The notes beneath the pieces were generated by a model. The model saw only the letters and a list, made by a program, of their open reading frames with translations. It had not been told where the DNA came from and did no database searches. From DAOMNN01 sp050486545 (GTDB lineage Bacteria > Pseudomonadota > Gammaproteobacteria > Burkholderiales > Rhodocyclaceae), in the NCBI GenBank assembly GCA_050486545.1, contig JBJHDM010000012.1, forward strand, positions 1 through 64,000: a DNA stretch of 64,000 nucleotides. The letters are read 5' to 3'. The translations under genes and the position numbers were made by a program. This document shows positions 42,489 to 54,061 of this stretch, piece after piece. Each line of letters opens with the position of its first letter. The first letter of the stretch is position 1.

Positions 42489-43289
42489 TTACTGGCGGTG
42501 CGAAAGGGTCCGCGGGTCGCCCAGTGTCTCAGGCGCACCGTGCCGGAACGCGATCAGGCTGCCCGGCTCGATCACGGTCCAGTGCTCGTTGTCGGTCAGC
42601 GGAAGGGTGGCGATCACGGCGACCCGGTCCTCGGCGCCGGTCAGTTCCGTGAAATCCACGCTGACGTCCTGGTCGGAGAGGTGGGCCGTTGCGAACGGGG
42701 CCTGGCGCACGATGTAGGCGAGGCGGGTGGCGCAGTGCGCGAACAGGTGCTCCCCGTTCGAGAGCAGGAAGTTGAACTCGCCGTGGCCGCCGATCTCGAT
42801 GGCAAGCTGCCGCAAGGCCTCATGCAGTGCGGCGGGCGTGGGCTCGCCCTCGGGAAAGCGCTCGGCGAGCGTCTGCAGGATGTGGCAGAAGGCCCGTTCG
42901 GAATCGGTCGTGCCGACCGGCAGGAAGCGGCCGTCGAGCCGGGGGGTGTAGTCGGCGAGGTTGCCGTTGTGTGCGAAGATCCAGTAGCGGCCCCATAGCT
43001 CGCGCTGGAACGGATGGGTATTTTCGAGCCGGATTTCCCCCTGCGTCGCCTTGCGGATGTGCGCGATCACGTTGAGCGACCGGATCGGATAGTTGCGTAC
43101 CAGCTCGGCGACCGGCGACGTGACGCTCGGTTGCGGATCCAGAAACACCCTGACCCCCCGCCCCTCGAAGAAGGCGATGCCCCAGCCATCACGGTGATGG
43201 TCGGTGAGGCCCCCCCGTGCCTGGAAGCCCGTGAACGAAAAGCAGATGTCCGTCGGGACGTTGCAGTTCATTCCGAGCAACTGGCACAT
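42489..43289 (-). CDS. Class II glutamine amidotransferase (YafJ-like)
   Basis: The 266 residues begin with MCQLLGMN, exposing Cys2 as the N-terminal nucleophile after methionine removal. GLTDHHRDGWGIAFFEG, VIAHIRKATQG, NTHPFQRE, FAHNGNLADY and GTTDSERAF are the Ntn-type glutaminase motifs. It lacks a synthase domain, as in E. coli YafJ, so the amide acceptor is unknown. A 43-base gap separates it from the DUF3617 gene upstream on the same strand. Confidence 0.93.
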   Translation of the reverse strand: MCQLLGMNCNVPTDICFSFTGFQARGGLTDHHRDGWGIAFFEGRGVRVFLDPQPSVTSPVAELVRNYPIRSLNVIAHIRKATQGEIRLENTHPFQRELWGRYWIFAHNGNLADYTPRLDGRFLPVGTTDSERAFCHILQTLAERFPEGEPTPAALHEALRQLAIEIGGHGEFNFLLSNGEHLFAHCATRLAYIVRQAPFATAHLSDQDVSVDFTELTGAEDRVAVIATLPLTDNEHWTVIEPGSLIAFRHGAPETLGDPRTLSHRQ

Positions 43290-43332
43290 GGTTTACCTCG
43301 ACGCGAACAGGGGGCGGAAGGGCCGCCGCCGT

Positions 43333-43839
43333 TCAGCGGGGCATGTTCTTCATCATCGCATCGAGGTCGATGCGGTCCAGGCCGGTGATGCCCATCATCT
43401 CGACGTCGCCCGCATTCTGTCCGGCCTCGCAGGGACCCACCCACTGGGCATCGATGCCCATCGTGCTCGACTCCATGCCCTGGAGCGGCGGCGTATACAC
43501 CGTCCGGATCTCGCCACGATAGCTGCGGGTGAAATCGCCGACGAAGATGCCGGTCATCGTCGCGGTCGAGCCGTCGGCACGACACGTGGCCTCGAAGGTG
43601 ACCCGGTTGTCCTCGATCCGGTAGTTCGGCTTGTCGCAATCCGAACTGCCGTCATCCGGGACGAGGTTGTCGACCGTGTCGTCGACACAGGTGCGAAGCC
43701 GCATGCCGAGCCCACCCATTTCGACCATGGTGGTCTGCATCTCCCACAACCCCGGGTCGCGTTTGGGCATGCCGTCGGGCGTGCCGGCGAGGGCGATGGG
43801 GGTGGCGAAGGCGAGGATGACGAGGACGGGTGTGCGCAT
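43333..43839 (-). CDS. DUF3617 family periplasmic protein
   Basis: The 168-residue protein has a signal peptide (about 1-18, VLVILAFATPIALA). The family opening PKRDPGLWEMQTTMVEMGG follows, then cysteines in LRTCVDD, SDCDKPNY, EATCRADG and GPCEAG, probably paired as disulfides in the periplasm. AGGAGA lies seven bases before the start. The upstream frame continues antisense-like through gatB, but that extension has no signal. Function is unknown for the family. It follows gatB after 80 bases. Confidence 0.88.
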   Translation of the reverse strand: MRTPVLVILAFATPIALAGTPDGMPKRDPGLWEMQTTMVEMGGLGMRLRTCVDDTVDNLVPDDGSSDCDKPNYRIEDNRVTFEATCRADGSTATMTGIFVGDFTRSYRGEIRTVYTPPLQGMESSTMGIDAQWVGPCEAGQNAGDVEMMGITGLDRIDLDAMMKNMPR

Positions 43840-43919
43840 GGGAGTTCTCCTGAGGAGGTTTTCGGCCTGCGGACCCGCCGGTCCGCGCGGTGCGGAGCGA
43901 GGAGCAAGCCGGTTCGATT

Positions 43920-45377
43920 TCACGGATTCAGTTTGCGGCGAAGGATCTCGTTGACCTGGGCCGGGTTGGCCTTGCCGCGGGAGGCCTTCATGACCTGGCC
44001 GACCAGTGCGTTGAAGGCTTTCTCCTTGCCGGCACGGAATTCCTCGACCGATTTCGCGTTCGCGGCGAGCACTTCGTCGATCATCGACTCGATCGCGCCG
44101 CTGTCGGTGACCTGCTTGAGCCCCTGTGCCTCGATGATCGCGTCGGCGCTGTCGCCTTCGCGGTTCCAGAGGGCATCGAAAACCTTCCTCGCGAGGTTGT
44201 TCGAGATCGTCTGGTCGGCGATGCGCCGCACCAGCCCGGCAAGCTGCGTGGCCGTCACCGGGGATTCGGCGATGTCGACCTCGGCCTTGTTGAGTCGTGC
44301 CGCCAGATCGCCCATCACCCAGTTCGCGCAGGGCTTCGCGAGGGCGGCGCCGGCGGCATCGACCGTTGCCTGGAAGTAGGCTCCGACCTCCCGCGAGGCG
44401 GTCAGGGTCGCGGCATCGTAGGCCGACAGGCCGTAGTCGGCGATGAAGCGGGACTTCATGGCCTGGGGCAGTTCCGGCATCCGGGTGCGGACCGCATCGA
44501 TCCATCCGGGATCGATCGCCAGCGGCAGCAGGTCCGGATCCGGGAAATAGCGGTAGTCGTGCGCGTCCTCCTTGGTGCGCATGACCCGCGTCTCCCCGGT
44601 GTCCGGATCGAACAGCACGGTGGCCTGGCGGATGGTGCCGCCGTCTTCGAGCGTTTCGATCTGCCACGCGACCTCGTAGTCGATCGCCTGCTGCAGGAAG
44701 CGGAAGGAGTTCAGGTTCTTGATCTCCCGCCGGGTGCCGAGCGGAGCGCCCGGCCGGCGCACCGACACGTTCGCGTCGCAGCGGAACGAGCCCTCCTGCA
44801 TGTTGCCGTCGCAGATCTCGATCCAGCGCACCAGCGCGTGCAGCGCGCGGGCATAGGCGACTGCCTCGGCCGAAGAGCTCATCTCCGGTTCCGAAACGAT
44901 CTCGAGCAAGGGGGTGCCGGCGCGGTTGAGATCGATCCCGCTCATGCCGTGGAAGTCTTCGTGCAGGCTCTTGCCGGCATCCTCCTCGAGGTGGGCGCGG
45001 GTCAGGTGGACGGTCTTCTCGTAGCCCTGCTCGCCATCGCCGACGCGGATCGTGATCGCACCGCCCGAGACCACCGGCAGTTCGAACTGGCTGATCTGGT
45101 AGCCCTTGGGAAGATCGGGATAGAAGTAATTCTTGCGTGCGAACACGCTTTTCGGGGCAACCCGTGCGCCGATCGCGAGTCCGAAGCGGATCGCGCGCTC
45201 GACGGCCCCGCGGTTGAGCACCGGCAGCACGCCGGGCAGGGCGATATCGACGGCGCAGGCCTGTCGGTTGGGCTCGGCGCCGAAGGCGGTGGAGCCACCC
45301 GAAAAGATCTTGGAGGCCGTATTGAGCTGGGCATGGACTTCCAGTCCGATGACCACCTCCCAGTCGTTTCTGCTCAT
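43920..45377 (-). CDS. gatB: Asp-tRNA(Asn)/Glu-tRNA(Gln) amidotransferase subunit GatB
   Basis: GatB is the kinase/tRNA-binding subunit that activates mischarged Glu-tRNA(Gln) or Asp-tRNA(Asn). It has 485 residues from the ATG ending at 45377 ([18 protein letters not shown]), the standard GatB start. [43 protein letters not shown] and [11 protein letters not shown] are core motifs. The YqeY-like tail ends with [17 protein letters not shown]. It is the third gene of the gatC-gatA-gatB operon and lies 17 bases after gatA. Confidence 0.97.
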   Translation of the reverse strand: MSRNDWEVVIGLEVHAQLNTASKIFSGGSTAFGAEPNRQACAVDIALPGVLPVLNRGAVERAIRFGLAIGARVAPKSVFARKNYFYPDLPKGYQISQFELPVVSGGAITIRVGDGEQGYEKTVHLTRAHLEEDAGKSLHEDFHGMSGIDLNRAGTPLLEIVSEPEMSSSAEAVAYARALHALVRWIEICDGNMQEGSFRCDANVSVRRPGAPLGTRREIKNLNSFRFLQQAIDYEVAWQIETLEDGGTIRQATVLFDPDTGETRVMRTKEDAHDYRYFPDPDLLPLAIDPGWIDAVRTRMPELPQAMKSRFIADYGLSAYDAATLTASREVGAYFQATVDAAGAALAKPCANWVMGDLAARLNKAEVDIAESPVTATQLAGLVRRIADQTISNNLARKVFDALWNREGDSADAIIEAQGLKQVTDSGAIESMIDEVLAANAKSVEEFRAGKEKAFNALVGQVMKASRGKANPAQVNEILRRKLNP

Positions 45378-45394
45378 GGACGTCACACTCGGGT

Positions 45395-46870
45395 TCAGGC
45401 TGCGATCGCGGGTCGGCGCAGGTGCCAGTCGGTGACCTGCTGGTAGCGATGGGCGGTGGCGAGCAGCCGGGATTCGTCGAAATAGTTGCCGATCAGCTGC
45501 AGGCCGACGGGCAACTCGCCCGCTCCAAGGCCGCAGGGATGCGACAGGCCGGGCAGGCCGGCGAGGTTGACCGCGATGGTGTAGATGTCCGACAGGTACA
45601 TCTGCACCGGATCGTCGGTCTTCGCGCCGATCGCCCAGGCGGTGGTCGGGCTGGTCGGGCCGGCGATGACGTCGCACTGCGCGAAGGCGGCGCGGAAATC
45701 CTCGGCGATCAGCCGCCGCAGTTTCTGCGCCTGGAGGTAGTAGGCGTCGTAGTAGCCGTGCGACAGCACGTAGGTACCGACGAGGATGCGGCGCTGGACC
45801 TCGGCCCCGAAGCCTTCCGCGCGGCTCTTGCGGTACATGTCGTCGAGATCCGCGTACTCGGCCGCACGATGACCGTAGCGCACGCCGTCGAAGCGCGACA
45901 GGTTGCTCGAGGCCTCGGCAGGCGCCAGCACGTAGTAGGCCGGAATCGCGAGCCCGGCATTCGGCAGCCGGACCGGGACGGTGGTCGCGCCGAGCTGGCG
46001 ATACGTCTCGAGTGCCTGCTCGATCGCCGCGCGCACGTCGTCGGCCATTCCCGCCCCGAAGAATTCCTCTGGCAGGCCGATCCGCAGGCCCTCCAGCGGC
46101 CTCGAACCGTTGGCGGCCTCGGTGAGCGCGCGCGCGTAGTCTTCAGTCGGACGTTCGAGACTGGTCGAATCGCGCGGATCGAATCCCGCGATCGCGCCGA
46201 GCATCAGCGCGCAATCCGCGCTGGAGGCGCCGAAGACGCCGGCCTGGTCGAAGGACGAAGCATAGGCGATCATGCCGTAGCGGCTGGCGATGCCGTAGGT
46301 CGGCTTGATGCCGGTGATTCCGGTCAGTGCTGCCGGCTGCCGAACCGAGCCGCCGGTGTCGGTGCCGGTCGCGACCGGCACCAGGCGTGCGGCCACGGCC
46401 GCGGCGGATCCGCCGCTCGAGCCGCCCGGAACGCGTCGGGTATCCCAGGGGTTGCGGGTAGGGCCGTAATGGGAATTCTCGTTGGACGAGCCCATCGCGA
46501 ACTCGTCCATGTTGGTCTTGCCCAGCATGACCATGCCGGCGGCCTTGAGCAGCGAGACCACGTGCGCGTCGTACGGGCTCACGAAATTCGACAGCATCTT
46601 CGAGCCGCAGGTCGTCAGCACGCCCTCGGTGCAGAACACATCCTTGTGGGCGAGCGGAATGCCGGTCAGCGGTCCCGCCCGCCCTTCGGCGATGCGGGCA
46701 TCGGCGTCCCGTGCCGTGGCGAGGGCGCCATCCCGGTCGACGGTGATGAAGGCGTTGAGCTGCGGGTCGAGACGATCGATCCGGTCGAGGAACAGCGTTG
46801 CGAGTTCGACGCTGGAGGTTTTGCCGGCATCCAGTGCGGCACGCAACTCGGTGAGGCTTGCGTTGATCAT
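45395..46870 (-). CDS. gatA: Asp-tRNA(Asn)/Glu-tRNA(Gln) amidotransferase subunit GatA
   Basis: GatA is the glutaminase subunit of the amidase-signature family that supplies ammonia to GatB. The 491 residues contain the catalytic lysine region [14 protein letters not shown], the Ser-rich loop [19 protein letters not shown] and [18 protein letters not shown] with the nucleophilic serine. Presence of GatCAB implies that Gln-tRNA and/or Asn-tRNA is made by transamidation in this organism. Confidence 0.97.
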   Translation of the reverse strand: MINASLTELRAALDAGKTSSVELATLFLDRIDRLDPQLNAFITVDRDGALATARDADARIAEGRAGPLTGIPLAHKDVFCTEGVLTTCGSKMLSNFVSPYDAHVVSLLKAAGMVMLGKTNMDEFAMGSSNENSHYGPTRNPWDTRRVPGGSSGGSAAAVAARLVPVATGTDTGGSVRQPAALTGITGIKPTYGIASRYGMIAYASSFDQAGVFGASSADCALMLGAIAGFDPRDSTSLERPTEDYARALTEAANGSRPLEGLRIGLPEEFFGAGMADDVRAAIEQALETYRQLGATTVPVRLPNAGLAIPAYYVLAPAEASSNLSRFDGVRYGHRAAEYADLDDMYRKSRAEGFGAEVQRRILVGTYVLSHGYYDAYYLQAQKLRRLIAEDFRAAFAQCDVIAGPTSPTTAWAIGAKTDDPVQMYLSDIYTIAVNLAGLPGLSHPCGLGAGELPVGLQLIGNYFDESRLLATAHRYQQVTDWHLRRPAIAA

Positions 46871-46946
46871 TTGGCGTTGGGGAAGCGGTCGGAATCGGGG
46901 GCGGGTGTGCCGGCAGCGGGTGCTGCACGGCCGGCTTCCGCCGTGT

Positions 46947-47234
46947 TCATTCGATGACCCTGGGGACGAGATACAGTCCGGCCTCGGTCTGGGGTGCGAT
47001 CCGCTGGAACGCGTCGCGCCGGTCGGGTTCGGTCACGGCATCGTCGCGCAGGCGTTGGGTGACGTCCTGCGGATGGCTCATCGGTTCTACCGCGTGGGTG
47101 TCCACGGCCTGCATCTGCTCGATCAGCCCGAAGATGCTGTTGAGCTTGTCCCGGACGGCGTCGACCCCGGTGTCGGCAAGGTCGATCCGTGCGAGGCCGG
47201 CGATCTTCAAAACCTCTTCATTCGTCAGCGACAT
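46947..47234 (-). CDS. gatC: Asp-tRNA(Asn)/Glu-tRNA(Gln) amidotransferase subunit GatC
   Basis: This small subunit stabilises GatA and wraps around the GatA/GatB interface. The 95 residues start [19 protein letters not shown] and contain [25 protein letters not shown], the usual GatC pattern. It is the first gene of the minus-strand gat operon and divergent from mreB. Confidence 0.95.
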   Translation of the reverse strand: MSLTNEEVLKIAGLARIDLADTGVDAVRDKLNSIFGLIEQMQAVDTHAVEPMSHPQDVTQRLRDDAVTEPDRRDAFQRIAPQTEAGLYLVPRVIE

Positions 47235-48396
<1,162 letters not shown>

Positions 48397-48446
48397 CCGT
48401 CGCGGGCCGGACGCCTCGACAGGCCCGGCTCGCAACCGCAGCAAGC

Positions 48447-49346
48447 ATGTCTCTGGCCGGACATCAATCGCCGCCGATCTTCAAGCGAGGTCCTACGCCT
48501 CTCGCGCGGATGCTCGTGCTCGTCATGATCTGCCTCGCGCTGTTGATCGCCGACCTGCGATTCCGCTACCTCGAGGTCGTGCGCCAGGCCGTCTCGGTCG
48601 TGACCCATCCGTTGCAGGTCGCCGCGGCCGCGCCGGTCGATTTCCTGCGCAATGCCACGGTCTATTTCGCCACGTTGGTCGAGGTCCAGCTCGAGAACGC
48701 CGAGCTGCGGCGGCATCAGGTCGAGGCTGCGCACCGGCTGTTGCGCTTCGATCATCTGGAGCGCGAGAACGTCCGCTTGCGCGAACTGCTCGGCATGGCG
48801 CAGTTCGTCTCGGTCCACAGTGTCGCGGCGGAGATCCTCTACGACGCCCCCGATCCGTTCGCCCGCAAGGTCATCCTCGACAAGGGCGCGCGGCACGGCA
48901 TCACGAGCGGGCTGGCGGTCGTCGACTCCAACGGCATGATCGGGCAGGTGACCCGCGTCTATCCGATTCAATCCGAGGTGACGCTGATCACCGACAAGGA
49001 GCAGTCCGTACCCGTCCAGGTCGAGCGCAACGGCTTGCGCGGAATCCTGGTCGGCAGCGGCCGAGGGCGTCTCGACCTGCGTTTCATTGCGTCCGAGGGC
49101 GATATCCGTCCCGGTGATCGTCTCGTCACCTCGGGACTGGACGGCATCTTCCTGCCCGGGCTGCCGGTGGCGGACGTGACCACGGTCGATCAACGCGACG
49201 GGGCCTTCCGGCGCGTCAGGGCGGAGCCCGTCGGAAGTGTGGAACGGGCGATCCAGGTCCTCGTGATCGGACGGGCCGTGCCGGCGCCGCCGCGTCCCGA
49301 TCCGGCAACCGCACTGGGCGACGCGATCGCCAACCCGGGGGATTGA
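48447..49346 (+). CDS. mreC: Rod shape-determining protein MreC
   Basis: MreC is a bitopic inner-membrane protein whose periplasmic beta-barrel domains activate PBP2. It has 299 residues from the ATG at 48447. The membrane helix is at about 20-40 (LVLVMICLALLIADLRF), followed by a coiled coil (about 70-115, VQLENAELRRHQVEA) and the MreC domain (about 120-270) with DKGARHGITSGLAVVDSNG. A longer frame upstream overlaps the end of mreB and lacks support. Confidence 0.95.
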   Translation: MSLAGHQSPPIFKRGPTPLARMLVLVMICLALLIADLRFRYLEVVRQAVSVVTHPLQVAAAAPVDFLRNATVYFATLVEVQLENAELRRHQVEAAHRLLRFDHLERENVRLRELLGMAQFVSVHSVAAEILYDAPDPFARKVILDKGARHGITSGLAVVDSNGMIGQVTRVYPIQSEVTLITDKEQSVPVQVERNGLRGILVGSGRGRLDLRFIASEGDIRPGDRLVTSGLDGIFLPGLPVADVTTVDQRDGAFRRVRAEPVGSVERAIQVLVIGRAVPAPPRPDPATALGDAIANPGD

Positions 49347-49351
49347 CGCCC

Positions 49352-49873
49352 ATGCAGCCGACCCACCGATCGAACCGCATCCTTCTGCCGGCCAAGACCT
49401 GGTTCGTCTACCTGAGCCTGCTGATCGCGCTCGGGTTGAGCTACATTCCGACCGGGCGTCTGCCGGGCGTTCCCGACTGGGTCGCGGTCGTGCTGGCCTT
49501 CTGGTGCATTCGCGAACCGCTGCGAGTGGGCATGGGCGCCGCGTTCGTGTTCGGGATCCTGGTCGACATCGGTCACGGCGCCGCGATGGGGCAGCATGCG
49601 CTGGCCTATGTGCTGCTCGCCTATCTCGCGATGTCGGTGTCGCGCCGGGTCCTGTGGTTCCGGGTCCCGCAACAGGCCCTGCACATCCTGCCGCTGCTGC
49701 TGCTGACCCAGGTCATCATGGTTGTCGTGCGCGTGATCGGGGGGGCCGAGTTTCCGGGGCCGTGGTATTTCCTGTCCTCGTTCACCGGGACGCTGCTCTG
49801 GATCCCGCTGAGCTTCCTGCTTCTGCTGCCCCAGTACCAGCCGGTCGAGCGGGACGAGAACCGGCCGATCTAG
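49352..49873 (+). CDS. mreD: Rod shape-determining protein MreD
   Basis: MreD is a membrane protein of the elongasome. It has 173 residues from the ATG at 49352, with about five hydrophobic segments; LPGVPDWVAVVLAFWCIREP and VFGILVDIGHGAAMGQHAL are typical MreD blocks. A TTG three codons earlier, overlapping the mreC stop, is an alternative start. mrdA follows after 13 bases. Confidence 0.92.
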   Translation: MQPTHRSNRILLPAKTWFVYLSLLIALGLSYIPTGRLPGVPDWVAVVLAFWCIREPLRVGMGAAFVFGILVDIGHGAAMGQHALAYVLLAYLAMSVSRRVLWFRVPQQALHILPLLLLTQVIMVVVRVIGGAEFPGPWYFLSSFTGTLLWIPLSFLLLLPQYQPVERDENRPI

Positions 49874-49886
49874 GTCCAACGCGCAC

Positions 49887-51785
49887 ATGAACGAGTTCCG
49901 CAATCCCGAAGAGCCGCTGATCGCGTTTCGGCGTCGTGCGATCGTCGCGGCCCTGTTCGTCCTCGCGTGCTTCGGCGTGCTCGCGGCGCGGTTCTATTTT
50001 CTTCAGGTCGTGCAGTACGACTATTTTCATGCCCGCGCCGAAGGCAATCGGGTGGCCGTGCTCCCGGTCGTACCCAACCGCGGCGTCATCGTAGATCGCT
50101 ACGGCACTGCGCTCGCGCGCAACTACTCGGCCTACACGCTGGAGATCAATCCGCGGCAGGTGCGCGACCTCGAGGGGACGATCGACGCGCTGGCCCGCCT
50201 GGTTCCGATCGAGGAACGCGATCGTCGCCGCTTCCGCCGCCTGTTGCTGGAGACCAAGTACTTCGAGAGCGTGCCGATCCGCACGCACCTGACCGACGAG
50301 GAGGTCGCGCGCGTCACTGCGCAGCGCTACCGTTTCCCGGGCGTCGAAGTGCAGGCCCGGCTCTTTCGCGACTACCCGATGGGCGAGTCCGCAGCCCACG
50401 TGATCGGCTACATCGGGCGGATCAACGACCGTGATCTGCAGCGCATCGAAGAGCGTGGGCAGACCGCCAATTACCGAGGTTCCGAGTACACCGGGAAGAG
50501 CGGCCTGGAACTCAGCTACGAAGCCGAGTTGCATGGGATCACCGGTGTCGAGCAGGTGGAGATCAATGCCGGCGGACGGGCCGTGCGCCTGATGTCGCGG
50601 ATCCCCGCGGTGCCGGGCAATGACCTCGAGTTGACGCTCGACATCGGCCTGCAGAAGGCGGCCGAAACCGCACTGGGCGAGCGGCGCGGCGCGGTGGTGG
50701 CCATCGAGCCGTCCACGGGCGGCGTGCTGGCGCTGGTCTCGACGCCTTCCTTCGACCCCAACCTATTTGTCGAAGGCATCTCGGTTGCCGACTGGCGGGC
50801 GCTGAGCGATTCGCCCGATCATCCGCTGCTCAACCGCGCGATCTACAGCGCCTATCCGCCCGGATCGACCTTCAAGCCGTTCATGGCGCTGGCCGGCCTG
50901 CATACGGGCAAGCGCACCGCGGAGACGAAGTACAACAACCAGGGCGTGTTCACCTTCGTCGGACACCGCTTCGTCGATCGCAAGTCGAACTGCCAGAACA
51001 ACGTGGATCTGCACCGGACCATCGTCCATTCATGCAACACGTACTATTACGAGCTTGCCAATGAAATGGGCATCGACGCGATCGCCGGGTTCATGCGCCC
51101 GTTCGGCTTCGGTCAGCGCACCGGGATCGATATCCCGGGCGAGGCGACCGGGGTGCTGCCTTCGCCGGAATGGAAGCGCAGCCGCTTCGCCTCGCGTGAG
51201 CAGCAGCGATGGTACGGCGGAGAGACGATCTCGGTGGGGATCGGTCAGGGCTACAATGCCTACACGCCGCTGCAGCTCGCCAACGCCCTGGCGGCACTGC
51301 TCAACGGTGGCGAGATCTACCGGCCCCACGTCGTACGCCACATCGTCGATGCGCGCACGGGCGAGCGCAGGCCGGTGGAACCGGAACCGGTCGCCCGGAT
51401 CCCGGTGCGCCAGGAGCACCTGGACGTCGTTCGCCGGGCCATGGCAGACGTGACCCGCAAGGGGACGGCCGCTCGGGTCTTCGCCGACGCGCCCTACGAG
51501 GCCGGCGGCAAGACGGGCACCGCGCAGGTCTTCTCGCTGCGTGGCCAGCGCTACGTCGAGGACGATGTCGCCGAACGCCTGCGCGACCACTCCTGGTTCA
51601 TCGGATTCGCCCCCGCCGAACAGCCCACGATCGCAATCGTGGTACTGGTCGAGAACGGCGGTTTCGGAGCGCAGTCCGCCGCGCCGGTGGCGCGCAGCGT
51701 CATGGACTACCACCTGCTGGGTGCGGCGGTCGATGCGCCGGTGGAGGAAACCGACGAATCCCTGGCTGCGGAGCTGGAACGATGA
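49887..51785 (+). CDS. mrdA: Peptidoglycan DD-transpeptidase PBP2
   Basis: PBP2 is the elongation-specific class B penicillin-binding protein. The 632 residues have one N-terminal membrane helix (about 15-35), a pedestal domain and the transpeptidase domain. Its active-site motifs are S327-T-F-K (YPPGSTFKPFMAL), S-C-N (HSCNTYYYELA) and K-T-G (GGKTGTAQVFS). The stop overlaps the rodA start as ATGA, so the polymerase/transpeptidase pair is translationally coupled. Confidence 0.97.
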   Translation: MNEFRNPEEPLIAFRRRAIVAALFVLACFGVLAARFYFLQVVQYDYFHARAEGNRVAVLPVVPNRGVIVDRYGTALARNYSAYTLEINPRQVRDLEGTIDALARLVPIEERDRRRFRRLLLETKYFESVPIRTHLTDEEVARVTAQRYRFPGVEVQARLFRDYPMGESAAHVIGYIGRINDRDLQRIEERGQTANYRGSEYTGKSGLELSYEAELHGITGVEQVEINAGGRAVRLMSRIPAVPGNDLELTLDIGLQKAAETALGERRGAVVAIEPSTGGVLALVSTPSFDPNLFVEGISVADWRALSDSPDHPLLNRAIYSAYPPGSTFKPFMALAGLHTGKRTAETKYNNQGVFTFVGHRFVDRKSNCQNNVDLHRTIVHSCNTYYYELANEMGIDAIAGFMRPFGFGQRTGIDIPGEATGVLPSPEWKRSRFASREQQRWYGGETISVGIGQGYNAYTPLQLANALAALLNGGEIYRPHVVRHIVDARTGERRPVEPEPVARIPVRQEHLDVVRRAMADVTRKGTAARVFADAPYEAGGKTGTAQVFSLRGQRYVEDDVAERLRDHSWFIGFAPAEQPTIAIVVLVENGGFGAQSAAPVARSVMDYHLLGAAVDAPVEETDESLAAELER

Positions 51786-52924
51786 GCGGCTGGCGATTCC
51801 ATCCCCTGGCGTTGATCCAGGCCTGCACCCGTCCGATCGACCCGTTCCTGCTCGTCGTCGTCGGCCTGCTGCTCGGGTACGCCTACGCACTCATGATGAG
51901 CGCCTCGCCCGAGCGCCTTGCCACCTTGCAGATCCATTTCGCTGTCGCGCTCGGGGCCATGTGGATGGTAGCCATGGTTCCGCCCAAGCGACTCCTGTCG
52001 GTGGCCGTACCCCTCTACCTGCTCGGCGTGCTGCTGCTCGTCGGCGTGATCTTCTTCGGCGAGACCTCGAAAGGCGCCAAGCGCTGGCTCAATCTCGGTG
52101 TCGCGCGCATTCAGCCCTCCGAGATCATGAAGATCGCCGTGCCGCTGATGTTGGCCTGGTACTTCCATCAGCGAGAGGGCCTGGTGCGCTTTCGCGAGTT
52201 CATCGTGGCCGGCGTGCTGCTGGCGATCCCCCTCGGGCTCATCGTCGTGCAGCCCGACCTGGGCACCAGTCTGCTCGTCGGGGCGGCGGGCCTGTACGTG
52301 ATCTTCTTCGCCGGCTTGTCGTGGAAGCTGATCGTTCCGGTCGTGCTCATGACCGTCGTGGGCATCGGCGCGATCGTCGGGTTCGGGGATCTGCTTTGCC
52401 AGCCCGAGATCGATTGGCACGTCCTGCGCGAGTACCAGAAGCAGCGCGTGTGCACGCTGCTCGATCCGACCCAGGATCCGCTCGGTCGCGGCTTCCACAT
52501 CATCCAGTCGACGATCGCGATCGGCTCCGGGGGTCTGTTCGGGAAGGGTTGGATCGAAGGGACCCAGACGCATCTGGCCTTCATCCCGGAACGTCACACC
52601 GATTTCATCTTCTCCGTACTGGCCGAGGAGTTCGGGTTCGTCGGTGCGGTGGGCTTGCTGGCGCTCTACCTGCTGCTGATCCTGCGCGGACTCGTGATCG
52701 CGGCCCAGGCCCCCACCGTCGGGACGCGCCTGCTGGCCGGAGCGGTCACGATGATCGTGTTCACCTATGCCTTCGTCAACATGGGGATGGTCAGCGGGAT
52801 CCTTCCCGTGGTCGGGGTGCCGCTTCCGTTCGTCAGCTATGGCGGTACCGCGCTGGTGACACTGTGCATCGGGATCGGTATCCTGATGAGCATCGAGCGC
52901 AGCCGGGCTGCCGCAAAGGACTAG
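51782..52924 (+). CDS. rodA: Peptidoglycan glycosyltransferase RodA
   Basis: RodA is a SEDS-family polymerase that extends glycan strands with PBP2. It has 380 residues and about ten membrane helices. The signatures are RWLNLGVARIQPSEIMKIAVPLMLAW (in two halves), VQPDLGTSL, and LPFVSYGGTALVTLC at the end with the SEDS motif. The start was set at the ATG overlapping the mrdA stop; the longer open frame upstream is antisense noise within mrdA. Confidence 0.96.
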   Translation: MSGWRFHPLALIQACTRPIDPFLLVVVGLLLGYAYALMMSASPERLATLQIHFAVALGAMWMVAMVPPKRLLSVAVPLYLLGVLLLVGVIFFGETSKGAKRWLNLGVARIQPSEIMKIAVPLMLAWYFHQREGLVRFREFIVAGVLLAIPLGLIVVQPDLGTSLLVGAAGLYVIFFAGLSWKLIVPVVLMTVVGIGAIVGFGDLLCQPEIDWHVLREYQKQRVCTLLDPTQDPLGRGFHIIQSTIAIGSGGLFGKGWIEGTQTHLAFIPERHTDFIFSVLAEEFGFVGAVGLLALYLLLILRGLVIAAQAPTVGTRLLAGAVTMIVFTYAFVNMGMVSGILPVVGVPLPFVSYGGTALVTLCIGIGILMSIERSRAAAKD

Positions 52925-52930
52925 GAGCCG

Positions 52931-53956
52931 ATGACCCGCCCCCCGATGACCCGTCCCCCGTCTACGCAGCCGGAACCGATCGGCGAGTGTTCACGCGGCG
53001 CTTCGCGGCCTGGGTGGTCGCGCATTCCGGGCGTGCTGCTTCTGGCGATCGCGATCATGTTCGGGCTGTCGGCCTGCGGTTCGAAGCCGTCGCGAAGCGT
53101 CCAGGCCGAACCGACCGTCGCCGCCGCCCCCCAGGGGGGGGGCTATTACAAGGACGACGGCCCGGGTGCGAACCCGCCGGCCGACCTGGACCGGATTCCG
53201 GATGCCGTTCCCCGCATCGAGCCGCTGCATCGACCCGCGATGAGGCCCTACACCGTCATGGGCCAGCATTTCGTGCCGATGACCGAATTGCGTCCGTATC
53301 GCGAGCGGGGCCAGGCAAGCTGGTACGGACGGCGTTTCCATGGCAACCCGACCGCCAACGGCGAACGCTACGACATGTACGCCATGACCGCGGCCCACCC
53401 GACTCTGCCGATTCCGAGCTACGTGCGGGTCACCAACCTGTCGAACGGCCGTTCGGTCGTCGTGCGCGTGAACGATCGCGGCCCCTTCCTGCGCGGCCGC
53501 CTGATCGATCTTTCCTATGCGGCTGCCCACCGCCTCGGCTATGTGAACGCCGGGAGTGCCCAGGTCGAAGTCGAGTCGATCACTCACGAGGAGATCCGCC
53601 TCGCCGAGGCAACCGGTCGCATGCCGGCCGAGCCGTTGCGAACGCCGGACACCACGGTGGTCGCTGCAGCCGCTGCGACGTCGGAGCTGCCTGCAGCCGC
53701 GGTTGCCGCTCCGAATCCGCCCGGCGCAGTCCCTTACCTGCAACTGGGCGCGTTCGCGACGCCGGCCAACGCCGAGGAACTGCTGGCCCGCGTGCGCAAC
53801 CAGTTGGGCGCCTTCGCCGACCGGGTCCATCTGCTCGACGACGGACGACAGGTGCGGCTGCAGCTCGGACCGTTCGCATCCGTCGACGAGGCCCGGCTCG
53901 AGGCGGGTCGCATCGGAATGCTGCTCGATCTGCAACCTTTCGTCGTGATTCGCTGA
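52931..53956 (+). CDS. rlpA: Septal ring lytic transglycosylase RlpA family lipoprotein
   Basis: This is an outer-membrane lipoprotein that cleaves denuded glycan strands, usually at the septum. The 341 residues have a hydrophobic signal (about 34-48) ending in the lipobox LSAC with Cys49. The double-psi beta-barrel (about 115-200) contains RGQASWYGRRFHGNPTANGE and VRVNDRGPFLRGR, with the conserved His and Asp. A C-terminal SPOR domain (about 260-340) shows YLQLGAFATPANAEELLARV. The N terminus has an unusual 30-residue Pro/Thr-rich extension before the hydrophobic core; an ATG at 52946 would shorten it slightly. It follows rodA after six bases. Confidence 0.95.
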   Translation: MTRPPMTRPPSTQPEPIGECSRGASRPGWSRIPGVLLLAIAIMFGLSACGSKPSRSVQAEPTVAAAPQGGGYYKDDGPGANPPADLDRIPDAVPRIEPLHRPAMRPYTVMGQHFVPMTELRPYRERGQASWYGRRFHGNPTANGERYDMYAMTAAHPTLPIPSYVRVTNLSNGRSVVVRVNDRGPFLRGRLIDLSYAAAHRLGYVNAGSAQVEVESITHEEIRLAEATGRMPAEPLRTPDTTVVAAAAATSELPAAAVAAPNPPGAVPYLQLGAFATPANAEELLARVRNQLGAFADRVHLLDDGRQVRLQLGPFASVDEARLEAGRIGMLLDLQPFVVIR

Positions 53957-54061
53957 ACCAACCATGATGGGCGACGGTCTGCCTTCCGTCGGCTCCGACT
54001 GACCGGCCCCGAACGGATTCTGAAACCACTTCTTCCGGCACTGCCTGCCCCCCACAAAGCC

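Noticed and set aside
51541..53967. A long plus-strand frame (808 residues) across mrdA, rodA and rlpA
   Set aside because: It overlaps three well-supported genes in another frame and has no recognisable domain. GC-rich codon bias produces such frames throughout the window.
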